The notes beneath the pieces were generated by a model, which ran no database searches, was not told the DNA's origin, and worked only from the letters and a program-made list of their open reading frames with translations. A stretch of 64,000 nucleotides of DNA from Massilia eurypsychrophila (GTDB lineage Bacteria; Pseudomonadota; Gammaproteobacteria; Burkholderiales; Burkholderiaceae_D), in NCBI RefSeq assembly GCF_002760655.1, contig NZ_PDOC01000019.1:16835-80834 (forward strand), in the 5' to 3' direction. Position 1 is the first letter of the stretch; each line of letters starts with the position of its first letter. A program made the position numbers and the translations under genes. This document shows, one piece after another, positions 46,875 through 57,060 of this stretch.

Positions 46875-48211
46875 CTAAGCCGGCAGGATCAGGGCGACCG
46901 TCAGGCCGCCACCCTCCCGGTTGCCCAGCGTGATGCGCCCGCCGTGCGCTTCGGCAATCTCGCGCGCCAGCGCCAGTCCGAGCCCGGTGCCGCTGCGCTT
47001 GGTGGAGTAGAACGGCACCAGCGCATTGGTCAGCACCGCCTCGTTCATGCCAGGGCCGCGGTCGGATACTTCGATGCGCAGCATGTCGGCCACGCGCTTG
47101 ACGTTCAGCTCGACCAGGCCAGGCGGCGAACCCGATTCGTGCGCGTTCTTCAGCAGATTGAGGAGCGCCTGTTCCATCTGCGCCGGGTCGATCATCGCCG
47201 GCGCCGCCGGCGTTTCGCCGATCAGCCGGAACGCCACCTGCGACGATAGCTGCGCCAGGAAGCCGTCCCACCCGCACGCCTCGATGCGCGGCGTCGGCAG
47301 CTTGGCAAAGCGCGCGTAGCCGAGGATGAAGGTCTCGAGGTGGCGGGTGCGCTCGCCGATCGTCTCGAGGATCTGCGGCAGGCGTTCGGTCTGGCCGCGC
47401 CGCACCAGCTCCGCGCCGGAATGCGCCAGTGACGTCAGCGGCGCCAGCGAATTGTTCAGTTCATGGCTGATCACGCGGATTACCTTTTTCCACGTCTGCA
47501 CTTCCTGGCGGCGCAGTTCGACCGTCAGCTGGCGCAGCAGCAGCAGCTCGTGGCGCCGCCCGTTCAGGCTGAAATTGCGGCGCGCCAGGTGGTACACCTC
47601 TTCGTCCTCGCTGTCGCCGGTCGTAAACAGGCCATCGCCACCGCGCGTGACGGCGTCGCGCAGCGCGGCGTTGGACTGCTGCAGGATCTCGCCGAGCGCA
47701 TGGCCCTCGAGTTTCCTGCCCTCGTTGAGCAACTGGCGCGCGGCGATGTTGGCGTAGACGATCGGGCGCGCGCCGCCGGCGCCTTCGGCCACCAGCAGCA
47801 TCGCCACCGGCGTGTTCTGTACCATCGTGTCGAGCAGCAGCTCGCGCTGCATCAGGTCGAGCCGCTGTTCGCGCAGCACGTTGCCAAGGTCGTTGTGAGC
47901 GTCGATCAGGTCGGACAGTTCGTCGTTCTGCTGCCAGCGCAAGCTGAACGAAAAGTCGCCGTCCTTGTAGCTGGTGACGGTGCCGGCCAGCGCGCGAAAC
48001 AGCGACAGGATCGGCTGGATCTGCGAACGGATGGTGATGATCGACAGCGGCACCATGCACAGCAGGCAGATGCCGAACACCAGGCCCGGGCGGCCAGGCA
48101 GCAGGTGGTCCAGGCCAAGCGCGATCAGGATGCCGAGCGCCAGCAAGGTTCCGACCAGCGCCGACCAGCGCGTCACCAGCGAGAGGCGAAACCCGTTGCC
48201 GGCGGCCCCGC

Positions 48212-48215
<4 letters not shown>
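46875..48215 (-). CDS. Sensor histidine kinase of the ABC exporter operon
   Basis: A 446-residue membrane kinase. Two N-terminal helices (about residues 15-35 and 43-60) enclose almost no periplasmic loop, so it probably senses the membrane itself. A HAMP-like linker and PAS-type region follow, then the H-box VISHELNNSLAPLTSL with the phosphorylated His at about 248. The ATPase domain has LLNLLKNAHES (N box), DRGPGMNEAV (G1) and GTGLGLALARE (G2). It resembles NtrY-type kinases that pair with sigma-54 regulators. Its start overlaps the regulator stop by 4 bp (48212-48215). Part of this gene is duplicated at 40209-40332. Confidence 0.92.
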
Positions 48216-49546
<1,331 letters not shown>

Positions 49547-49575
49547 GCGGCTAGTCTACCATCGCAATGTGCATC

Positions 49576-50811
49576 TCAGGCGGTGCGGGTGGCGGTGGCC
49601 GGCGAGATCGTGGCCGCCCGCCATGCCGGTCCGTACACGGCGATGACGCCGAGCGCGAAAAACAGGCCGGTGCCCCACACCAGGTACTCGAGCGGCAGCT
49701 TGGTCAATTCGAGCTTGCTGACCAACAGCTGGTTCAGGCCAATGGCCAGCAGCACGCCGCCGGCCACGCCGGCGCCGGTGATCATCAGGTTCTCGGAGAT
49801 GAAGTAGCGCAGGATGTGGGCGCGGCGCGCCCCCAGCGCGCGGCGCACGCCGATCTGCTTGCGCCGCTGCGTCACCCACAGGCTGGCCATGCCGACGATG
49901 CCGCTGGCGGTAATGACCAGCAGCAGGACGCTGACGGTGATCAGCATCCACGACAGCGCGTTGTCGGCGCGGTAGCGCTCCTTGCGGTCGTCCAGCGTGT
50001 TCTTCACCCGGATCACCACCGGCACCGGCGCCGACTTGGCCATCGCCGCTTCGGCTTCCTTCATGACGCGGTCACGCTGGCCCGGTTCGGTGCGCACCGT
50101 GTACATCGCGCCGGGAATGCCGCCCAGGCCGCGGTAGGCCAGGATGGCGGACAGTTCGCCTTCTTCGCCGATCTGCGCCCACGGTTTCTGCAACCGCTCG
50201 ACCACGCCGACCACCTGGGTGGCGTTGGCGTCTTCACCGACGCCGAACAGCAGCGTTTTGCCGACCGCGCTCTGGCCCGGCCACAGCTTGTCCGCCAGCG
50301 CCTTGGTGATGATGGTGACTTTCGCGAACTCCTTGCTGACCTGCTCGTCGACTTCGACGACGTCCGCTTTGGTGAAGTCGCGACCTTCGACCAGCTTGAG
50401 CTGCCAGGTCTTGATCAGCGAATCGGCAGTACGGTAGTTGGCCGCGTTGGCGCTCTGGTTGACCTGCTTGCGGTTGAGCGAGACGCTGGTGTTGTTGCCG
50501 GAATTCCCCAGCGGGATCTGGTTCGTCGTCGCCACCGATACCACCCCCGAGATGGCGCGCAGCAGTTCGACTTCGCGGCGCTGCACGGCTGCGTCATACT
50601 CCGCGCTTTCGCGCGTCAGGTAGCGACTGTTGATGGCGAAGACCGAGCTCTCGTCGGCGATGCCGCTCGGGCGCGCCGCCACTTCCTGGCGCACGCTGAC
50701 GATGTGCAGCGCGTTCGACAGGATGGCGAGGCTCAAGGCGACCTGCACGGCGACCAGCACCGCGCCGGTCTTGTTGCGCATCAGCGCCGAAAGAATAGGA
50801 CTCATGGACAT
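49576..50811 (-). CDS. ABC exporter permease, FtsX/MacB type (second)
   Basis: A 411-residue permease with one N-terminal helix (GAVLVAVQVALSLAILSNAL), a large periplasmic MacB-type domain (about 50-270) and three C-terminal helices with the FtsX signature around SLWVTQRRKQIGVRRALGAR. The start at 50811 has GGAG about 7 nt upstream and overlaps nothing; the longer in-frame extension to 50871 runs into the upstream permease. MacB-type permeases transmit ATPase movement to push substrates through a periplasmic adaptor rather than moving them across the inner membrane themselves. Probably pairs with the permease at 50832-52145. Confidence 0.88.
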   Translation of the reverse strand: MSMSPILSALMRNKTGAVLVAVQVALSLAILSNALHIVSVRQEVAARPSGIADESSVFAINSRYLTRESAEYDAAVQRREVELLRAISGVVSVATTNQIPLGNSGNNTSVSLNRKQVNQSANAANYRTADSLIKTWQLKLVEGRDFTKADVVEVDEQVSKEFAKVTIITKALADKLWPGQSAVGKTLLFGVGEDANATQVVGVVERLQKPWAQIGEEGELSAILAYRGLGGIPGAMYTVRTEPGQRDRVMKEAEAAMAKSAPVPVVIRVKNTLDDRKERYRADNALSWMLITVSVLLLVITASGIVGMASLWVTQRRKQIGVRRALGARRAHILRYFISENLMITGAGVAGGVLLAIGLNQLLVSKLELTKLPLEYLVWGTGLFFALGVIAVYGPAWRAATISPATATRTA

Positions 50812-50831
50812 GATGATTCTCCGTTCTTCGA

Positions 50832-52145
50832 TTACTGCGATTTGAGTTGCATAGCCGGCGTGACCTGGCACGCGCGCCAGGTCGGCAGCAGGCCGGCCAG
50901 CACCGCGGCGAACACCGACAGCACGAAGGTAAACACGAGCATCACCCAGTCCATGTGGGCGACGTTGCCCATCTCCTTGGACTGCATGGCGATCAGCACC
51001 AGCGCTGCCACTGCCAGCAGCAGGCCGAGGATGCCGCCGGCGAGGCCGACCACCGCCGTCTCGACGAGGAACTGGCGGAAGATATCCTTGCGCGAGGCGC
51101 CCAGCGCGCGGCGGATGCCCACCTCAGAAGCGCGCACCGAAAACTTTGCCAGCAACAGGCCGATGGTGTTGACGAGGCACAGCAGCAGGAAGCCGAACGC
51201 CAGCCACGCCGACAGCTTGCTGTCGTTGCCGACGACCTTGTTCTCGGCCATCCACTCCATCACGTCGTAGAGGTTGTTCTTGGCGGCGCGCTGCATGCGT
51301 CCGAGCTTGCGCTGCTCGGCGGCGTAGCTGTTGAGGTAATCCTGCAGCGCGGCGCGGTCGCCAGACGATTTGGTCTCGAACCAGAACTGGATCCAGGTGC
51401 AGTCGGACTTCTGGATACCCTCCAGGCCAGGGCCCGGATTGCCGCTGCAGTTCATGTTCCCCTGCGGGCCGACCTGGTTGCGCACGGCGCTGGTGAACGG
51501 GATGAACAGCTCGTCCTCGTTGCCGAATTTGCCGGCGCCGCCGATCAGGCGGTAATAGTGCGGCATCGGCGCCCAAGGTTTGAGCACGCCGACGATCTGG
51601 AACTGCTGGCCGAGCATGGTCACGCGCTTGCCTACGGGATTGGCGTCGCCGTACAGCTTTTCGGCGACCTTGCGGCTCAGGACCACGACATTGGCGCCGC
51701 TGTCGTCCTCCGCTTCGCTCCACGCTTGGCCGTGCAGGAAGGGCGCCTCGAACATGGCGAAGAAGTCGTGCGTCAGCGCCAGGCCCGAGGTCTGGAATAC
51801 ACCGAGGTCCTTGCGATCGGGCTCGATCGGCGCGCCGATGCCGAAGATGGCGGTGCGCCGTTCGCCCTGTTTGCCCTTGAGCAGATTGACCGCGTCCGGA
51901 TAGCTGATCTGTTTATCGTCAATCTCTTCGCCGGGCGTGTAACCGGCCAGCGGGCCAACGTCGAACAGGGGCACGAACAGGCGGTCGCTCTTATGCGGAA
52001 TCGGGTCGCCCGACATCACGTGCAGGATCGTCAGCGTCGACACGCTGGCCGCCACGCCGATGGCAAGTGTCAGCACCATCAGCGCGGTCAGGGCCGGATT
52101 GCGGCGCAGGCTGCGCAGGCCCAGTTTGAGGTAGTAGGAAAACAT
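50832..52145 (-). CDS. ABC exporter permease, FtsX/MacB type (first)
   Basis: A 437-residue permease of the same topology: N-terminal helix (LTALMVLTLAIGVAASVSTL), a periplasmic domain of ~230 residues with FLHGQAWSEAEDDSGANVVV, and three C-terminal helices with VRASEVGIRRALGASRKDIF. Its sequence differs clearly from the second permease, so the pair probably forms a heterodimer. It starts 9 nt after the ATPase stop. There is no fused ATPase domain, unlike MacB itself; the ATPase is the separate protein at 52155. Confidence 0.9.
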   Translation of the reverse strand: MFSYYLKLGLRSLRRNPALTALMVLTLAIGVAASVSTLTILHVMSGDPIPHKSDRLFVPLFDVGPLAGYTPGEEIDDKQISYPDAVNLLKGKQGERRTAIFGIGAPIEPDRKDLGVFQTSGLALTHDFFAMFEAPFLHGQAWSEAEDDSGANVVVLSRKVAEKLYGDANPVGKRVTMLGQQFQIVGVLKPWAPMPHYYRLIGGAGKFGNEDELFIPFTSAVRNQVGPQGNMNCSGNPGPGLEGIQKSDCTWIQFWFETKSSGDRAALQDYLNSYAAEQRKLGRMQRAAKNNLYDVMEWMAENKVVGNDSKLSAWLAFGFLLLCLVNTIGLLLAKFSVRASEVGIRRALGASRKDIFRQFLVETAVVGLAGGILGLLLAVAALVLIAMQSKEMGNVAHMDWVMLVFTFVLSVFAAVLAGLLPTWRACQVTPAMQLKSQ

Positions 52146-52154
52146 GCTCGCTCC

Positions 52155-52871
52155 TTATGCGCCGTAGGTGGCTGCCTTGGCGTCGAACAGCGTCGGCGTC
52201 TTGCGCACCAGGTCGGACACCTGGCCGTCGATGATGTGGACATTGCGCTGCGAGCGCACCGCCAGTTCCGGATCGTGGGTGACCATCAGGATGGTGGTGC
52301 CCTGGGCGTTGATGTCTTCGAGCAGCTCCATCACGCCGCGCGCCATCTGGGTGTCGAGGTTACCGGTCGGTTCGTCCGCCAGCAGCAGCTTCGGGCTGCC
52401 TGCCAGCGCGCGAGCGATCGCCACGCGCTGCTGCTGTCCGCCGGACAGTTCGGCCGGGTAGTGTTTCATGCGCGAGGCCAGGCCCACCTTGGCCAGCGCG
52501 TCCTCGATGCGCTCCTTGCGCTCCTTGGCGTTGAAGCCGCGGTAGCGCAGCGGTACGTCGACGTTATCGAACAGCGACAGGTCGGGGATCAGGTTGAAGC
52601 CCTGGAAGATGAAGCCGAGCTTCTCGTTGCGCAAACGAGAACGGGCGTTGTCGTCCATGCCCTTGACGTTGACGCCGTCGAGGATGTACTCGCCGTCGGT
52701 GAATTCCTCGAGCAGGCCGGCGATGTTCAGGAAGCTGGTCTTGCCGGAGCCGGAAGGGCCGGTCACGGTGACGAATTCGCCCTTGTTGACGGTGATTTCG
52801 AAGCCGCGCAGTGCGTGCGTTTCGATCATGTGGGTGCGGTACACCTTGGACAGATTGGACATGCGCAGCAT
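52155..52871 (-). CDS. ABC exporter ATPase, MacB/LolD type
   Basis: A 238-residue ATPase with Walker A GPSGSGKTSFLN (about residues 38-49), signature LSGGQQQRVAIARALAG, Walker B LLLADEPTGNLDT and the H-loop MVTHDPELA. The sequence is closest in style to the LolD/MacB ATPases that work with FtsX-type permeases. It lies between the adaptor gene and the two permease genes, giving the order adaptor-ATPase-permease-permease-regulator-kinase. Start ATG at 52871 with GGAAG upstream. Confidence 0.94.
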   Translation of the reverse strand: MLRMSNLSKVYRTHMIETHALRGFEITVNKGEFVTVTGPSGSGKTSFLNIAGLLEEFTDGEYILDGVNVKGMDDNARSRLRNEKLGFIFQGFNLIPDLSLFDNVDVPLRYRGFNAKERKERIEDALAKVGLASRMKHYPAELSGGQQQRVAIARALAGSPKLLLADEPTGNLDTQMARGVMELLEDINAQGTTILMVTHDPELAVRSQRNVHIIDGQVSDLVRKTPTLFDAKAATYGA

Positions 52872-52906
52872 GGGACTTCCTTTCGAAGTGAATCGTTATG
52901 GGGGCG

Positions 52907-54175
52907 TTATTGATTGACCGAGACGCGCGCGGCGTTATTGAAAGCGTCGGTGCCGGCGATGACGACCTTGTCGCCGACCTTCAGGCCGGACAGGATCTCG
53001 ACGGCCATCACGCTGGTGGCGCCGAGCGTGATCGGCGTGCGAACGGCGACGCCGTCGTGCATGACATAGGCGAAGCGTCCGCCTTCGCCTTCGACGAACG
53101 GGCCGCGCGGCAGCATCACCACGTTCGGCTTTTCCTCGATCAGCAGTCGCGCGCTGACGCGCTGGCTCTGGCGCAGCCCTTTCGGCTGGGCGCCGTCGAA
53201 GCGCACCCGCGCCAGCACCTGGTTCTTCACCACTTCCGGCGACAGCGCCGCGAGCTTGCCGGTGGCGCGGCCCTCGCCGAGCTGGATTTCTGCGGTCATA
53301 CCCAGGCCCATGTCGGCGACGTAGGTCTCCGGCACCTCGAGTTCGACTTCGAGCTTGGACAGGTCGACCAGCGTCATCAACGGCGTATTGGCCGCCACCA
53401 CGCTGCGGTTCTGCACATTCAGGGTGCCGACGAAGCCGTCGACCGGCGCGCGCACGGTCAGCTCGTCGAAGCGGCGCTGGGCGTTGGCCAGCGACAGGCG
53501 CTGGCGGTCCAGTTCATTGACCTTGGTGCGCAGCGCCAGCGCGACGTCGTCGCTTTCCAGCCCGGCCGCCTTGGAGGCGTGGCTGGCGCGGATCTGCGCC
53601 GAGCTCAGTGCGTCCTTGGCCTTCTGAAAATCGATCTTGGCGATGATGCCGACCTGGCCGACGCTTTCATAGCGCTCCAGCGTGCGCTGGGCCGACAGGC
53701 GGTCGATTTCGGCGGTGTCGGCTTCGCGCTGGGCCAGCAGCTTCTGCTTTTTGGCCAGGATCTGCTGGCGCGCCACTTCGGCCTCGAGCTGGTTGTAGCT
53801 CGACTGCTCGCGCTTGAGGGCGTCGGCCAGGTCGGGCGACTCAAGCACGGCGAGCACGTCGCCTTTCTTGACGGTATCGCCGGCGTTGGTTTTCAAGGTG
53901 ACGGTCGACTGCGCGGTGGAGTACAGCGTCGGGCTGATGGCGGCGACGACGCGGCCGTTGACGGAGGCGTCGCGCACCAGCGTGCCGCGGGTGACTTCGG
54001 CGATGCGCAGGCGCGAGGCGCTGACCGAATGCTCGCTGCCGCGCCAGGTCGTCAGCAGCAGCGCGGCGCCGGCGATGACGACAAGCACCGCGCCGGCCCA
54101 CAGCGCGCGCCGTTTGAAGTTCTGCGCCGGAGCTGCGGTGATGACGGCGTCTTGGGATGAGGTGTCTCGGATCAT
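52907..54175 (-). CDS. Periplasmic adaptor (membrane fusion protein) of the ABC exporter
   Basis: A 422-residue adaptor. One N-terminal helix (ALWAGAVLVVIAGAALLLTT) anchors it in the inner membrane. The lipoyl half-motifs (VNGRVVAAISPTLYS; VRAPVDGFVGTLNVQN) flank a long coiled coil (about residues 110-210), and beta-barrel and membrane-proximal domains follow. Such adaptors link MacB-type transporters to an outer-membrane channel; no TolC-like gene is in the window. First gene of the six-gene operon; a sigma-54 promoter lies 33-48 bp upstream. The substrate is unknown. Confidence 0.9.
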   Translation of the reverse strand: MIRDTSSQDAVITAAPAQNFKRRALWAGAVLVVIAGAALLLTTWRGSEHSVSASRLRIAEVTRGTLVRDASVNGRVVAAISPTLYSTAQSTVTLKTNAGDTVKKGDVLAVLESPDLADALKREQSSYNQLEAEVARQQILAKKQKLLAQREADTAEIDRLSAQRTLERYESVGQVGIIAKIDFQKAKDALSSAQIRASHASKAAGLESDDVALALRTKVNELDRQRLSLANAQRRFDELTVRAPVDGFVGTLNVQNRSVVAANTPLMTLVDLSKLEVELEVPETYVADMGLGMTAEIQLGEGRATGKLAALSPEVVKNQVLARVRFDGAQPKGLRQSQRVSARLLIEEKPNVVMLPRGPFVEGEGGRFAYVMHDGVAVRTPITLGATSVMAVEILSGLKVGDKVVIAGTDAFNNAARVSVNQ

Positions 54176-54207
54176 GGTCTGGATGGTGGCAACGATGCCA
54201 CCTACCT

Positions 54208-54223
54208 TGCAGGATCCGTGCCA
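54208..54223 (-). promoter_or_regulatory. Sigma-54 promoter of the ABC exporter/two-component operon
   Basis: Minus strand TGGCACGGATCCTGCA: GG at -24 and GC at -12 with a 10-nt gap, one mismatch from the TGGCACG-N4-TTGCA consensus. Transcription would start near 54197, about 20 nt before the adaptor ATG at 54175. Confidence 0.75.
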
Positions 54224-54268
54224 GTGGCCAAGTCACTGATTCATAAGCGATTGACTGCGTACGTACAG

Positions 54269-54295
54269 TGTCCACGTGCGTCCGGCCAGTGTCCG
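54269..54295 (-). promoter_or_regulatory. Candidate activator sites (CGGACA type) upstream of the sigma-54 promoter
   Basis: On the minus strand CGGACA (54295-54290), CGGACG (54284-54279) and TGGACA (54274-54269) follow each other at 11 and 10 bp, ending 45 bp upstream of the -24 box. The motif, spacing, orientation and distance resemble the array at 21541-21576. Confidence 0.55.
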
Positions 54296-54316
54296 CGGGC
54301 GCGCCGCGCCGCTGAC

Positions 54317-55279
54317 CTATTCTTTTTCGATCCCGGCCCGCTTGATGATTTCGCCCCATTTCTTCGATTCGGCCTGCTGGAATTTCCCCAGTTCCTGCGG
54401 CGTTGTCAGGAATATCTCGGTGCCGCTGGTGGCGTAAAAGCCGGCGTTGGCGGTCGGGCTTTTGGCGGCGCGGCTAAGTAATTCATTGAGCCGCGCCACC
54501 AGCGGCGGCGGCGTCTTCGCCGGCGCATACGCAGCGAACCAGTAGCCGACGTCGTAGCCTGGCACGCCTGCTTCGGCGATCGTCGGCACTTCCGGCGCCA
54601 GTGCCGTGCGGGTGTTGCGCGAATAGCCGAGGGCGCGCAGCTTGCCGCTCTTGATATGCGGCAGGCCGGTGGCCGAATCGGTGATCATCATCTGGATCTG
54701 GCCGCCCAGCAGGTCGGTGATGGCGAAGGTATTGCTCTTGTACGGCACATGCAGCAGCTGCACGCCCGCCATTTGCTGGAACAGTTCACCGGCCACCCGG
54801 CTCGAAGAACTGCCGCTGCCAAACGTGACTTTGCCGGGCTCCTTCTTTGCCAGCGCGATGAAGTCCTTGACGCTGGTGACCGGCGACGTGGCATTGACCA
54901 CCATGATCTGTCCACCCTTGCCAAGTCCGGTGATCGGCGCAAAATCCTTCACCGGGTCGTACGGCAGCTTCTTGTACAGATGGTCGGCGGCGGCGTGGGT
55001 GGTGTTCGTGGCGATCAGGATCGTGTAGCCGTCCGGTGCCGCGCGCGCCGCTTCGCTGGCGCCGATAAAGCCATTGCCGCCTGGCTTATTGTCGACGACA
55101 ACCTGCTGCTTCGTTTCCAGCGTCACCGCGCGGCCGAGGGCGCGCGCCAGCTGGTCGGTCGCGGTGCCGGCGGCGAACGGCACGACGAAGCGGATCGGTT
55201 TTTCGGGGAAATTGGCGGCCGATGCGGCGGCCGACAGGGCCAGGCATACAGCCGGGATGGCGAGTTTGGTGAAGTTCAT
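54317..55279 (-). CDS. Bug (TctC)-family periplasmic carboxylate-binding protein
   Basis: A 320-residue protein with a signal peptide (MNFTKLAIPAVCLALSAAAS, cleavage near ASA-ANF). Bug hallmarks: FPEKPIRFVVPFAAGTATDQ, VVDNKPGGNGFIGA, then HVPYKSNTFAITDLLGGQI and VPTIAEAGVPGYDVGYWFA. Bug proteins bind organic acids and are greatly expanded in betaproteobacteria; many serve TctAB transporters or sensing. No TctA/TctB genes are here. It lies 17 bp downstream of the small AtuA-type gene on the same strand, suggesting that it captures the compound that the AtuA proteins help degrade. Confidence 0.92.
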   Translation of the reverse strand: MNFTKLAIPAVCLALSAAASAANFPEKPIRFVVPFAAGTATDQLARALGRAVTLETKQQVVVDNKPGGNGFIGASEAARAAPDGYTILIATNTTHAAADHLYKKLPYDPVKDFAPITGLGKGGQIMVVNATSPVTSVKDFIALAKKEPGKVTFGSGSSSSRVAGELFQQMAGVQLLHVPYKSNTFAITDLLGGQIQMMITDSATGLPHIKSGKLRALGYSRNTRTALAPEVPTIAEAGVPGYDVGYWFAAYAPAKTPPPLVARLNELLSRAAKSPTANAGFYATSGTEIFLTTPQELGKFQQAESKKWGEIIKRAGIEKE

Positions 55280-55296
55280 GGGATGTCTCCGTGGAG

Positions 55297-55605
55297 TTAT
55301 TGTTCGGGTATTTCTAGGCTGAGAATCGCGGAGCTCAAGGTCTTGCCATGCGCGTCCAGCGCGAGTGACCTGGTCACGCCGCCGGTCAGGGCATTATGCA
55401 GGACGAAGTTCAATGCGCCGAGCGCTGGCAGCTCGAAACGCAGCACCTCGCCCTGTACCAGTTCGGCGAAGTGCGCTTTCACGCGTTCTGCGGTGACGTG
55501 TTTTTCGAGCAGACGATAATCGGCAGGGCGATACGCGATGACGGAAATGTTCGAGATGTTTCCCTTGTCGCCGGCCCGCGAATGGGCGATTTCACGCAGC
55601 AGCAT
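55297..55605 (-). CDS. Small AtuA-associated protein (C-terminal AtuA-like domain)
   Basis: A 102-residue protein starting LLREIAHSRAGDKGNISNIS, the pattern of the C-terminal domain of long AtuA/DUF1446 proteins, here a separate gene. Its start at 55605 overlaps the AtuA stop by 14 nt; the longer in-frame ORF to 55899 is a shadow of atuA. It probably forms a complex with the larger protein. The AtuA family was first tied to acyclic terpene (citronellol/geraniol) breakdown in Pseudomonas, but many members serve other carboxylic acids. Confidence 0.82.
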   Translation of the reverse strand: MLLREIAHSRAGDKGNISNISVIAYRPADYRLLEKHVTAERVKAHFAELVQGEVLRFELPALGALNFVLHNALTGGVTRSLALDAHGKTLSSAILSLEIPEQ

Positions 55606-56944
55606 ATGTACTTTCCTCGAAATGCACGGTGGAGTGAACCGCGTCGCGCGGCAGCAGGGTCGATAGCACGGCGACGATGTCGCGCGCCGATTTGAAGGCG
55701 CCGCCGCCGCCGGCCGGGCCGCAGGTGTACAGGCTCTCGACCTCGTTGCCGATGCGCGCGGCCTCGCGCATGCTGTCGGTGCGGCCCGCCACCCGGATGC
55801 GCACTTCGTACGGTTCGGGATGCGAAGCCGGCAGGCGGTCGCGGTGCATGGCGTTGACGCCGATAAGTTCGTAGCGCATCTCGCTCGCCTGCAGGCCAAT
55901 GATGTTGAAGCGTTCCTCGACGATGGACAGCGCCAGGCGCGCGCGATCGAGCGCGCCCGGGCCGGCGTACGACATCTGGCCTTCGCCGATGTAGCTATCG
56001 ATGTAGCCGAGGGAGACTTTCAGCGTTGCCGGCCGCGGTTTGCCGGTGGCGCCGCTCACGCGCACCCGGTCCGGGCCGACCTCGGTGATCTGCACGCCGG
56101 AGAAATCGGCGACCACGTCCGGCGTCAGGTAGGCGCGCGGATCATGGATCTCGTAGAGCAGCTGTTCCTTGCAGGTGGCGGCGGTGACCTGTCCGCCGCT
56201 GCCTGCCACCTTGGTGATGATGACCGAGCCATCCTGCGCCACTTCGCCGATGGGGAAACCGAGCCGCGCCAGGCCGGCGATATCCTTGTAGCCGGGGTCG
56301 GCGAAGTAGCCGCCGGTGATCTGGCCGGCGCATTCAAGCAGGTGGCCCACCAGCGTGCCCTGGCCGAGCCGGTCCCAGTCGTCCATCGCCCAGCCGAATT
56401 CGAAGATGAGGGGCGCGAGCACCAGCGCCGGATCGGCGACGCGGCCGGTGATGACCACGTCGGCGCCTTGCGCCAGCGCGTCGACCAGCGGCTGCGCGCC
56501 CAGATAGGCATTCGCCGACAGCAGGCGTTCGCCGAGCGCGTTGACGCGGTTGCCGCTGTCGTCGATGTAGTCGCCGGCGCGCACGGTATCGAGCACGTCG
56601 TCGCCGAGCACCGCCGCCACCTTCAGTCCGTGCAGGTTCAGCGATCGGGCGATGGCGCGCACCTTGGTGGCGGCGGCCAGCGGATTGGCCGCGCCCATGT
56701 TGGTGATGATGCGGATACCTTTTGCGCGGCACAGCGGCAGCACCGCGCGCATGCGCTCTTCGAGCAGCGGATCGTAGCCGGCGTCGGCATCGGTCTGGCG
56801 GGCGCGCTGGGCGATGGCGATCGTGCGCTCGGCCAGACACTCGAAGATGAGGTAGTCGAGGTCGCCTTTTTCGGCCAGTTCGACGGCCGGCTCGAGGCGG
56901 TCGCCCGAGTAGCCGGCGCCGGCGCCGATTCTGATGCTGTTCAT
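55592..56944 (-). CDS. AtuA-family (DUF1446) catabolic protein
   Basis: A 450-residue cytoplasmic protein starting MNSIRIGAGAGYSGDRLEPA with AAGGAG upstream. Conserved blocks: GDLDYLIFECLAERTIA, RIITNMGAANPLAAA, VVITGRVADPALVLAPLIFE, GHLLECAGQITGGYFADPG and FPIGEVAQDGS. The AtuA domain is complete but lacks the C-terminal ~100-residue domain, which is the next gene. The exact reaction of AtuA is unproven. Operon order atuA-like, small atuA-like, Bug; divergent from a LysR regulator. Confidence 0.88.
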   Translation of the reverse strand: MNSIRIGAGAGYSGDRLEPAVELAEKGDLDYLIFECLAERTIAIAQRARQTDADAGYDPLLEERMRAVLPLCRAKGIRIITNMGAANPLAAATKVRAIARSLNLHGLKVAAVLGDDVLDTVRAGDYIDDSGNRVNALGERLLSANAYLGAQPLVDALAQGADVVITGRVADPALVLAPLIFEFGWAMDDWDRLGQGTLVGHLLECAGQITGGYFADPGYKDIAGLARLGFPIGEVAQDGSVIITKVAGSGGQVTAATCKEQLLYEIHDPRAYLTPDVVADFSGVQITEVGPDRVRVSGATGKPRPATLKVSLGYIDSYIGEGQMSYAGPGALDRARLALSIVEERFNIIGLQASEMRYELIGVNAMHRDRLPASHPEPYEVRIRVAGRTDSMREAARIGNEVESLYTCGPAGGGGAFKSARDIVAVLSTLLPRDAVHSTVHFEESTYAAA

Positions 56945-57016
56945 TGCAGCTCCTTGCGGCGAAAGCCGATGGATGCCAGTGTGGCGCGGCCGACTCATTA
57001 AGTACAATGGTCATTT

Positions 57017-57036
57017 CAAATGGATTAATCCGTTTG
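57017..57036. promoter_or_regulatory. Candidate LysR operator in the divergent atuA-lysR gap
   Basis: A 20-bp dyad centred on GGATTAATCC (CAAA and TTTG at the ends, one mismatched pair) contains a T-N11-A pattern. It lies 25 bp before the LysR start and 73 bp from the atuA start, the usual place for a LysR-type site controlling both directions. Confidence 0.6.
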
Positions 57037-57060
57037 GCCGATCAATAGTGGGAGTGCGCG

